From NCBI GenBank assembly GCA_900757285.1, contig CAAENI010000259.1, positions 1 to 29,796 of the forward strand: a stretch of 29,796 bases of DNA, written 5' to 3'. The position numbers and the translations under genes were made by a program. The notes under the pieces are model-generated. The model was not told where the DNA came from. It did no database searches and was given only the letters and a program-made list of their open reading frames with translations. This DNA is from an uncultured Collinsella sp. (lineage in GTDB: Bacteria; Actinomycetota; Coriobacteriia; Coriobacteriales; Coriobacteriaceae). Numbering within the stretch: position 1 is the first letter of the stretch; the number at the start of each line of letters is the position of its first letter. Positions 24,711-29,796 of this stretch are shown one piece after another.

Positions 24711-24991
24711 AACCAAACCCTCCAAAGTCAGCAAATCAATCCAAAGTAAAACAAAGGGTACCCAAAGCCCCATCCACCCAAACGCCCATCACAGCCCCAA
24801 AGTATCCATTCGGGCATAAAAGGTCACATCAGCCAAGACCCAATTACACTCAAACCATCAGCAAAAGTTCCCAATGGTGGTACGTAAGGCGAAGGGCCGG
24901 CCACGGTTTACTTTCGAACGACTCTGCTACGCAGCCGGAGTGAGAAAGCAAACCGTGGCCGGCCCTTCGCCGCCGGGACACGTACCCCCAA
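24711..24991. other. gene-free stretch of unusual composition, ending in a large palindrome
   Basis: Between the nitroreductase start and the DUF47 stop there is no credible gene. The part from 24711 to 24872 is rich in A and C and poor in G on the plus strand, unlike the rest of the window. The part from 24873 onwards is the palindrome described separately. No clear promoter for the nitroreductase is seen; GATACT-like hexamers on the minus strand lack a good -35. Confidence 0.6.
24875..24990. repeat. large near-perfect palindrome (long stem-loop)
   Basis: Arms of 28 bases, 24888-24915 and 24944-24971, are complementary at 27 positions. Each contains GGCGAAGGGCCGGCC and its complement. Outer arms TGGTGGTACGT (24875-24885) and ACGTACCCCCA (24980-24990) pair with one mismatch across short internal loops. 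The 28-base central loop contains CTGC-TAC-GCAG. It begins right after the DUF47 stop. No long T-run follows on either strand, so it is not a standard terminator; a mobile palindromic repeat or RNA-stabilising 3' structure are options. Confidence 0.85.
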
Positions 24992-25615
24992 TTAACTGTT
25001 CTTCATGACAATCGAATCCACAACATCGGCCACATTCTCGCAGCAGTCAGCGCAGTACTCCAGGAAGGCGTAGACGTCACGCCAGGCGATGACCTCGAGC
25101 GGATCCTTGCCGTTGACATGCAGGTTGCGCATGGCGTTGATGTAGAGCTCGTCGGCCTCGGACTCGATGGTGTTGATCTGGATGACCAGCTCGCGCAGCG
25201 TTTTGGACTTGCGGTAGTTGGGCAGCTCGACCATCAGGTCCTTCATGGCGCGGCAGGCGTCGGTCACCTTGTGGGCGATCACGATGGCATCGGGATGGAT
25301 GCTCTGGATGTTGGTGAAGTAGACGCGCTGCACGACGCCCTCGATACGGTCGAGCACGGTGTCGAGCGAGCAGCTCATCAGGTCCAGGTCCTCGCGCTCA
25401 AGCGGGGTGATAAAGGCCGTGAGCAGGGCGTCCTCAAGCTCATGGTGCTTCTTGTCGGCCGCATGCTCGATCGCGTGCATCTTGTCGAGCATATCGTGAA
25501 TCTTCGCGGGATCGAAGTTCTCAAAAATCTTGGTAAGCAGCTCGGCGGCCTGGACGGCAAGGTCGGCGCAGGCGACGTAGTTGTCAAAGTAGAACGAATC
25601 GGGTTTCTTTGCCAT
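24992..25615 (-). CDS. DUF47 family PhoU-like protein, Pit partner
   Basis: A 207-residue helical protein of the DUF47 family, distantly related to PhoU. Such genes are regularly paired with Pit-type phosphate permeases and probably regulate them. Recognisable features are FENFDPAKIHDMLDKMHAIE, a charged helix with DKKHHELEDALLTAFITPLE and ILDRIEGV-like residues, and acidic positions fitting metal binding. AAAGGACC precedes its ATG. It lies 67 bases behind the permease gene on the same strand and is likely co-transcribed. Confidence 0.88.
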   Translation of the reverse strand: MAKKPDSFYFDNYVACADLAVQAAELLTKIFENFDPAKIHDMLDKMHAIEHAADKKHHELEDALLTAFITPLEREDLDLMSCSLDTVLDRIEGVVQRVYFTNIQSIHPDAIVIAHKVTDACRAMKDLMVELPNYRKSKTLRELVIQINTIESEADELYINAMRNLHVNGKDPLEVIAWRDVYAFLEYCADCCENVADVVDSIVMKNS

Positions 25616-25682
25616 GAGTGGGTCCTTTCGAGGCGAAGACGGGTGGGCGAGATATTACGGTCCGGATGGACGCTCGGTTTGA

Positions 25683-26732
25683 CTAGATGAACATCATGAA
25701 CAGCTTGGCCATGACAAAGCTGATGAGTCCGCAGGCGGGGAAGGTGAAGAACCAGGTGAACATCATGTCCTTGACCACGCCGAAGTTGATGGCCGAAAGG
25801 CGCTTGACGGCGCCGACGCCCATGATGGCGCAGGTCTTGATGTGGGTGGAGGACACAGGAATACCGGTAAGGGTGGCAAGCAGCAGATTCGCGGCGCCCG
25901 CGAGGTCGGCGGAGAAGCCCTGATATTTCTCGAGCTTGACCATGCTCTGGCCGACGGACTTGATGATGCGCTCGCCGCCCACACTGGTGCCGATGCCCAT
26001 GGTTGCCGAGCACAGCAGCATAATCCAGATGGGGATGCCGGCATCGCCGACGCTCGTCTGGCCGCTGGCAAAGGCCACGCCTAAAAAGAGCACGCCGATG
26101 AACTTCTGTCCATCCTGCGCGCCGTGCATAAAGCTCATGGCCGCAGCACTCGCGATCTGAGCGTATTTAAAGAAGACGTTGGCGCGTCGCCTGTTGGCGG
26201 CGGCGAAAAGAATCGAGACGAGCTTGCACAGGACCCAGCCCATGACGAAGCCCAGTCCGATGGAGAGCGCCAGGCCGTAGATGACCTTCATCCACTCGTG
26301 GACGTTGACGCTGCTCGCACCGCCGAGGGCGATGGCGGCACCGGTCAGGCCGGCGATAAGGCTGTGGCTTTGCGAGGTGGGGATGCCAAAACGCGACGCT
26401 GTGGCGCCGTAGACGACGATGGAGAACAGCGCCGCGCAGAGGCACGCGAGCGCCATGGTGCTGTTTCCGCCAAAGTCGACGATATGTGAGATGGTGTTGG
26501 CGACGCTCGCGTTAAAGTGCGTCATGATGAGCACGCCCAAGAAGTTGAATGCGGCACTCATGAGAATGGCGGCGCGGGCGGGCATACAACGCGTGGTGAC
26601 GCAGGTCGCGATGGCGTTGGGCGCGTCGGTCCATCCGTTGACGAAGATGGCGCCGAGTGCGAGGATCACGGTGACGGCAAGGACTGGGTTCGACACAAGT
26701 TGGCCGAGGAAGGTTGAGAACGTTACGTCCAT
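25683..26732 (-). CDS. pit: inorganic phosphate transporter, PiT family
   Basis: A 349-residue integral membrane permease of the PiT family, which moves metal-phosphate or phosphate with protons or sodium. The two inverted family repeats are seen: NGWTDAPNAIATCVTTR (about 28-44) and GIPVSSTHIKTCAIMGVG near the C-terminus, with TSQSHSLIAGLTGAA and AMSFMHGAQDGQKFIGV between. The residue before T-D in the first repeat is Trp where many relatives have Ala-Asn. The start ATG at 26732 has only a weak purine stretch upstream; a much stronger ribosome binding site lies further up in the leader. Confidence 0.92.
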   Translation of the reverse strand: MDVTFSTFLGQLVSNPVLAVTVILALGAIFVNGWTDAPNAIATCVTTRCMPARAAILMSAAFNFLGVLIMTHFNASVANTISHIVDFGGNSTMALACLCAALFSIVVYGATASRFGIPTSQSHSLIAGLTGAAIALGGASSVNVHEWMKVIYGLALSIGLGFVMGWVLCKLVSILFAAANRRRANVFFKYAQIASAAAMSFMHGAQDGQKFIGVLFLGVAFASGQTSVGDAGIPIWIMLLCSATMGIGTSVGGERIIKSVGQSMVKLEKYQGFSADLAGAANLLLATLTGIPVSSTHIKTCAIMGVGAVKRLSAINFGVVKDMMFTWFFTFPACGLISFVMAKLFMMFI

Positions 26733-26762
26733 GTATGGGCTTTCTCGAAGTTTGCAGACACG

Positions 26763-26794
26763 TTACAAAAACATGATAAATCGTATCACCTCCT
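26763..26794 (-). promoter_or_regulatory. strong Shine-Dalgarno and three-codon mini-ORF in the pit leader
   Basis: AGGAGGTGAT (26794-26785, minus strand), fully complementary to the 16S rRNA end, is followed 14 bases after AGGAGG by ATG TTT TTG TAA (26774-26763). The mini-ORF stop is in the same frame as pit, ten codons before the pit ATG. This may be a leader peptide or ribosome-loading site. The spacing is longer than optimal. Confidence 0.35.
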
Positions 26795-26841
26795 GTGGGC
26801 TTCTTTACCGAGTTCTGATGGGAGAAGTGAATTTTTTGGCA

Positions 26842-26858
26842 CTAACATTGAATATTAG
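26842..26858. promoter_or_regulatory. 17-base near-palindrome between the divergent genes
   Basis: CTAACATTGAATATTAG is inverted at 7 of 8 base pairs around a central G. It is AT-rich, lies about 110 bases before pit and 124 before the small plus-strand gene, and could be an operator for either. Confidence 0.35.
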
Positions 26859-26945
26859 CCCTGTTGACCGCGGGTGTTCTTTTTGCTAACACGTCGTGCG
26901 GACGTGCACATGCGGTCCGACACGCCAAAACCACAGCCTGTTCGC

Positions 26946-26975
26946 TTTACAATATGCAAACATGCGTTCGATAAT
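26946..26975 (+). promoter_or_regulatory. promoter with LexA-like box; leaderless start
   Basis: TTTACA (26946-26951) and GATAAT (26970-26975) are 18 bases apart, each one base off consensus. CAAACATGCGTTCG (26957-26970) between them matches the LexA form CGAAC-N4-GTTCG at all but one base. Transcription should begin about seven bases after the -10, at or next to the ATG at 26982, giving a leaderless mRNA. Confidence 0.5.
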
Positions 26976-26981
26976 AGGAGC

Positions 26982-27320
26982 ATGGAATATCGACAGACAG
27001 ATGGCAAAACTCGGCGCGTGCACAAGCAGTATGTGGACGTCGTGGCCCGCATCCTCGCGGGCGGACAAGTCGTGCCGGTCACCGTCTGCTGGGTCGACGG
27101 TCGCTGCTTTACGATTGACGAGATTGTTTCGTCCACGGGCTTTGGCTTAACGGTCCACGGTGTTCGTACGGCAACGTATAAAGTTCGTTTTGGCGGGCAT
27201 GCGACCGAGTTGTATCTGGAGGACCAGGCGCGCGAGCGGGCGGATGGCTCGCAGGCGCACGTGATGCGTTGGTGGGTATGGGCGTTTGACCGTACGCTTG
27301 AGGGCGAGCGCCGCAGGTAA
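26982..27320 (+). CDS. small conserved-looking protein of unknown function
   Basis: I do not recognise this 112-residue protein. It is basic at the start (MEYRQTDGKTRRVHKQY), then predicted mostly beta strands with alternating hydrophobic residues (GGQVVPVTVCWVDGRCFTIDEI, about 28-49, and TATYKVRFGGHATELYLE), ending with a Trp-rich MRWWVWAFD. The pattern suggests a small beta-barrel or ligand/nucleic-acid binding fold, which is inference. AGGAG ends one base before the ATG, too close for a ribosome binding site; with the promoter position this suggests leaderless translation. A LexA-like box in the promoter hints at damage-inducible expression. Confidence 0.75.
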   Translation: MEYRQTDGKTRRVHKQYVDVVARILAGGQVVPVTVCWVDGRCFTIDEIVSSTGFGLTVHGVRTATYKVRFGGHATELYLEDQARERADGSQAHVMRWWVWAFDRTLEGERRR

Positions 27321-27366
27321 GAGCGCACGGCATTCGGGTACAATGGCAGGGATATTGTCGCCTACG

Positions 27367-27390
27367 GCGCCGTTATTTGTGGCGCTTTTT
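27367..27390 (+). terminator. weak hairpin with T-run in the leader of the BI-1 gene
   Basis: GCGCC (27367-27371) pairs with GGCGC (27381-27385) around a 9-base loop, followed by TTTTT (27386-27390). It lies 46 bases after the upstream stop and directly before the ribosome binding site of the next gene. It may end the small upstream gene, or act as an attenuator if the TACAAT at 27339-27344 is a -10. Confidence 0.4.
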
Positions 27391-27405
27391 GAAAGGACGA
27401 AGTAT

Positions 27406-28101
27406 ATGAACGATATCCAGGGCTATCAGAACGGCCCCGTCGAGACCGGCGCAAGCCGCGCCAAGGAGATGTCGCCGCGCGCGTACAATCTCGCCATGTC
27501 TGCCCTGATCTTCTTGGGCTTTTGCGCCATGGGCGCCGGCGCCTACTTTACGAGCACCATGTCGTTTGCGCGCATGATGATGAGCGGCGCCGCCCTACCG
27601 CTGGTCTTTGGCTCGTTTATTTTGACCATCGTCGGCATGGTCATGATGTCGGCTGCTGCGGGCAAGCAGTCCGTGGGCCTGTCCCTTGTGGGCTACGTAA
27701 TCTTTGCGAGTACCTTTGGCCTGACCGCGTCGTTTGGTCTCGCCAACTACGACCTGCCTACCATTAACACCGCCTTTATCGCCACGGCCGCCATCACCTT
27801 TGTCTTTGGTGCGCTGGGCGTGACCTTCCCCAAGTTTTTCCAGCGTGTGTATGGCATTGGTTTTGGCATCCTGCTTGCCACGATTCTGGTCGAGATCGCG
27901 CTGATGTTCATGGGCGTTTCGCAGTCCATCACCGACCTGATCGTGATCGTGGTGTTCGCCGGCTTTATTGGCTACGACACCTATGTTGCCACGACGGTGC
28001 CGCCCACGCTTCCCAATGCGGTGCTCATGGCATCCAACCTGTTCGTGGACATCATCAACGTGTTCCTGCGCATTCTGAACATCCTCGGCCGTCGCGATTA
28101 A
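27406..28101 (+). CDS. BAX inhibitor-1 family membrane protein
   Basis: A 231-residue protein with seven hydrophobic segments, of the BI-1/YccA (TMBIM) family. Bacterial relatives are thought to be pH-sensitive calcium-leak channels; the role here is unknown. GFIGYDTYVAT contains the conserved Asp of the family's C-terminal region, and LFVDIINVFLRILNILGRRD is the typical last helix ending in R-x-D. The N-terminal ~30 residues are hydrophilic. ATG 27406 has GAAAGGACG upstream, the same type used by the DUF47 gene; starting at 27286 would add 40 unlikely residues. Confidence 0.9.
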   Translation: MNDIQGYQNGPVETGASRAKEMSPRAYNLAMSALIFLGFCAMGAGAYFTSTMSFARMMMSGAALPLVFGSFILTIVGMVMMSAAAGKQSVGLSLVGYVIFASTFGLTASFGLANYDLPTINTAFIATAAITFVFGALGVTFPKFFQRVYGIGFGILLATILVEIALMFMGVSQSITDLIVIVVFAGFIGYDTYVATTVPPTLPNAVLMASNLFVDIINVFLRILNILGRRD

Positions 28102-28147
28102 AGCGCGGCATTGCGATGCTTCCTGCCGGACGCGGTAAAACGATGTG

Positions 28148-28177
28148 AAAGGCGGTCCTGCGGGGCCGTCTTTTTTG
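28148..28177 (+). terminator. intrinsic terminator after the BI-1 gene
   Basis: AAAGGCGGTCC (28148-28158) pairs with GGGCCGTC plus T (28163-28173) across a TGCG loop, with two G-T pairs, followed by T to 28176. It separates the BI-1 gene from the PARG-like gene. Confidence 0.85.
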
Positions 28178-28242
28178 TGCACGGCGGGGTATCATGGATG
28201 GGAAAAAGCCGACACCGGCAGCGACAGGAAAGGTGACCACTT

Positions 28243-29376
28243 ATGGCAGACGTCGACAACAGGAACCGTAACCGCAGGCCCAACCGCGCGGGACAGCCCA
28301 ACCCCAAGCGTGAGGCGCGTGCCAAGGCCGCCGAGCGCCATGTGGCGGCTGTGTCCGAGGCCTGCGCCAAGGATATCGAGCGCTCGCTTGTCGGCGTTCG
28401 CGAATTCGACGGTATGCCTGCCGGCTTTGTCGCGGCGATGAAGGCCAAGGCCCAGGCGGCTGCGGCTGCCGAGGAGCCGGTTGCCGAGGTTGTGGAGGCC
28501 GACGCTGCCGTGGTTGAGGCTGCCGAGGTGGAGACTACGGTCGAGTCCGAGGTGGCACCCGAGTCCTTCGAGTCGGCTGACGAAGCCGAGTCCGCGCCCG
28601 CGGAGGAGGCTGCTCCGGTCCTGCCTGAGGTCACTGTGCTTGATGCCTCCGCCACGCAGGCAATCCTCGATAACGGTCGCGGCTATGCGCAGTTCTGCGA
28701 TATGGCCGTGCTTGCCTTTGCCTCGTTTACCAATCCGGGTGGCGGCTATATCCAGGGCTACCAGGGCCAGGAGGCCACGCTGTGCGCTGATTCGTATCTG
28801 TACAACGTCCTCGATAAGCAGCGTAAATGGTACGGCGAGAACCGTCGCCGCAACATCAACTGTGAGCTGTACCGCAACCGTGCGCTGGTGGTGCCCGCGG
28901 TGCGCTTCGACCGCAACCATGTGCACGCCTATGCCGACGTAATCGTCGCCGCTGCGCCCAACGTCAAGCGTGCCCGCCAGGAGTACCGCGTGAGCGAAGA
29001 CGCCCTGTTGGATGCCCTGCGCGACCGTATCCGCTTTGTCCTTGCCATCTGCGATGAGCTGGGTCGCGAGAAGCTCGTGCTGGGTGCTTGGGGCTGCGAC
29101 AATAACGGCTTTGATGCCGAGGTCGTAGCCGAGCTCTTCCGTAAGGAGCTCGCGTCGGGCGACTTTAAGGTCAAGCAGGTGTTCTTTGCCGTGCCTTCTA
29201 CGCGCTGGGATGAGGACTTTGCCAAGTTCGAGCACGTATTGGCAAGCTTCCCCGAGCGTAACGAGGAGTCCTATGCTCAGGTTGCCGCTCGCGCCGCGGC
29301 CGCCCGTGCCGCCGAGCAGGCTCAGGCCGCTGCCGAGGACGACGAGGATGACGACGACTGGCGCAAGTACCTGTAA
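28243..29376 (+). CDS. microbial PARG/macrodomain-like protein (TIGR02452 type) with altered catalytic signature
   Basis: A 377-residue protein. The N-terminus (1-65) is basic then helical, a stretch rich in E, A and V (about 66-140) is low-complexity, and the macrodomain-like part (about 142-345) follows, ending in an A/E/D-rich tail. VLAFASFTNPGGGYIQGY and the following QEATLCADSYLYNVL match the poly(ADP-ribose) glycohydrolase-type signature GGG-x(6-8)-QEE. Here it is GGG (166-168) with Gln176-Glu177-Ala178, so the second Glu, which is catalytic in characterised PARG enzymes, is Ala. It may bind ADP-ribose without cutting it, or use another residue. ATG 28243 has GGAAAGGTGA upstream. Confidence 0.85.
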   Translation: MADVDNRNRNRRPNRAGQPNPKREARAKAAERHVAAVSEACAKDIERSLVGVREFDGMPAGFVAAMKAKAQAAAAAEEPVAEVVEADAAVVEAAEVETTVESEVAPESFESADEAESAPAEEAAPVLPEVTVLDASATQAILDNGRGYAQFCDMAVLAFASFTNPGGGYIQGYQGQEATLCADSYLYNVLDKQRKWYGENRRRNINCELYRNRALVVPAVRFDRNHVHAYADVIVAAAPNVKRARQEYRVSEDALLDALRDRIRFVLAICDELGREKLVLGAWGCDNNGFDAEVVAELFRKELASGDFKVKQVFFAVPSTRWDEDFAKFEHVLASFPERNEESYAQVAARAAAARAAEQAQAAAEDDEDDDDWRKYL

Positions 29377-29401
29377 TCGGTGTGCGTGATGTGACATGCC
29401 G

Positions 29402-29434
29402 AGCCGACGGGGGCTGCTACCGTCGGCTTTTTAT
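29402..29434 (+). terminator. intrinsic terminator after the PARG-like gene
   Basis: AGCCGACGG (29402-29410) pairs perfectly with CCGTCGGCT (29420-29428) around a 9-base loop, followed by TTTT. The next gene begins 18 bases further on, so its promoter must overlap this region or lie upstream. Confidence 0.9.
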
Positions 29435-29451
29435 TGAGTGGGGAGCTTACG

Positions 29452-29796
29452 ATGAAAAACGTTCTGTGCTTTGGTGACAGCAACACCTATGGCTATGATC
29501 CGGCTGGTATGCGCGATGGCACCGCGGTGCGCTATGCGCAGGATGTGCGCTGGTGCGGCGTGGCGCAGCGTGACCTGGGCGAGGGCTGGCATGTGATTGA
29601 GGAGGGGCTCAACGGCCGCACGACGGTGCGCGACGATATGTGCCATCTGGACACCAACCTCAACGGCATTCGCGCGCTTCCGATGCTGCTCGAGGCCCAT
29701 AAGCCGCTGGACGCCATTGTGATCATGCTGGGCACCAACGACTGTAAGACGGTCTTTAACGTGACAGCTTCCGATATCGCCCGTGGCGCCATGGCG
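29452..29796 (+). CDS. SGNH/GDSL hydrolase, 3' end cut by window
   Basis: The first 115 codons are open to the window edge. The start MKNVLCFGDSNTYGYDP carries block I (GDSN) with the nucleophile Ser10; EEGLNGRTTVRDD carries the block II Gly and an Asn nearby (LNGRTT), and IVIMLGTNDCK carries block III (GTND). These are the marks of a small SGNH esterase or lipase; the substrate cannot be told. The Asp-His pair of the triad would lie beyond the window. ATG 29452 has GGGGAG (29440-29445) six bases upstream. Confidence 0.88.
   Translation, partial: MKNVLCFGDSNTYGYDPAGMRDGTAVRYAQDVRWCGVAQRDLGEGWHVIEEGLNGRTTVRDDMCHLDTNLNGIRALPMLLEAHKPLDAIVIMLGTNDCKTVFNVTASDIARGAMA

Noticed and set aside
24888..24971. 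The large palindrome as a CRISPR repeat or tRNA-like gene
   Set aside because: Only one unit exists with no spacer series, and the stem-loop has no cloverleaf; it is a single long inverted repeat.
24875..24990. The large palindrome as a simple terminator for the DUF47 gene
   Set aside because: It is several times longer than the other terminators in the window and has no T-run after either arm; kept as an unexplained repeat.
25118..25690. Plus-strand open frame of 190 codons opposite the DUF47 gene
   Set aside because: Antisense to a recognised family protein; Val/Leu/Gly/Asp-rich without motifs.
28192..29397. Minus-strand open frame of 401 codons over the PARG-like gene
   Set aside because: It spans a terminator and the well-supported plus-strand gene; low-complexity Leu/Gly/His product.

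Overview
The window is chromosomal DNA, probably from a moderately high-GC actinobacterium of the Coriobacteriia, with Collinsella-like gene content. That placement is inferred from three things: C/G-ending codons, a division and cell-wall (dcw) cluster with no ftsA but with sepF, a yggT-family gene and divIVA downstream, and family-level protein likeness. No rRNA, tRNA, CRISPR array, insertion sequence or prophage gene was seen.

Layout. Bases 1-391 are a long regulatory region with G-rich MraZ-type repeats, dyads, a LexA-like box and a good promoter. Bases 392-15882 hold the dcw cluster in the order mraZ, rsmH, ftsL-like, ftsI-type PBP, murF, mraY, murD, ftsW, murG, murC, murB, ftsQ/divIB, ftsZ, all on the plus strand and mostly tightly packed. 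murE and ftsA are absent from their usual places. A terminator closes ftsZ. Bases 16093-24013 hold pgeF, then a complete phosphate import operon (pstS, pstC, pstA, pstB, phoU), then yggS, sepF, a yggT-family gene and divIVA. The familiar post-ftsZ string is therefore split by pst, which overlaps pgeF and sits behind a PHO-box-like direct repeat. Bases 24040-24133 hold back-to-back terminators. On the minus strand follow a nitroreductase, a ~119-base near-perfect palindrome, a DUF47 PhoU-like protein and a Pit-type phosphate permease. The right end is plus strand: a small unknown gene behind a possible leaderless, LexA-like promoter, a BAX-inhibitor-1 family membrane protein, a macrodomain/PARG-like protein lacking one catalytic glutamate, and the start of an SGNH hydrolase.

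How it works together. The mur and mraY genes build lipid II, FtsW and the FtsI-type PBP polymerise and cross-link septal peptidoglycan, and FtsQ and FtsL connect these to the FtsZ ring. SepF is the likely FtsZ membrane anchor in the absence of ftsA. DivIVA marks curved membrane or poles. PgeF edits wrongly loaded precursors. Two separate phosphate uptake systems, each with a PhoU-like partner, flank the sepF-divIVA block.

Most noteworthy: the AUC start of the yggT-family gene, the PHO-like box before pgeF-pst, the LexA-like box inside a leaderless promoter, the large palindrome beside a segment of anomalous composition, and the altered PARG signature.
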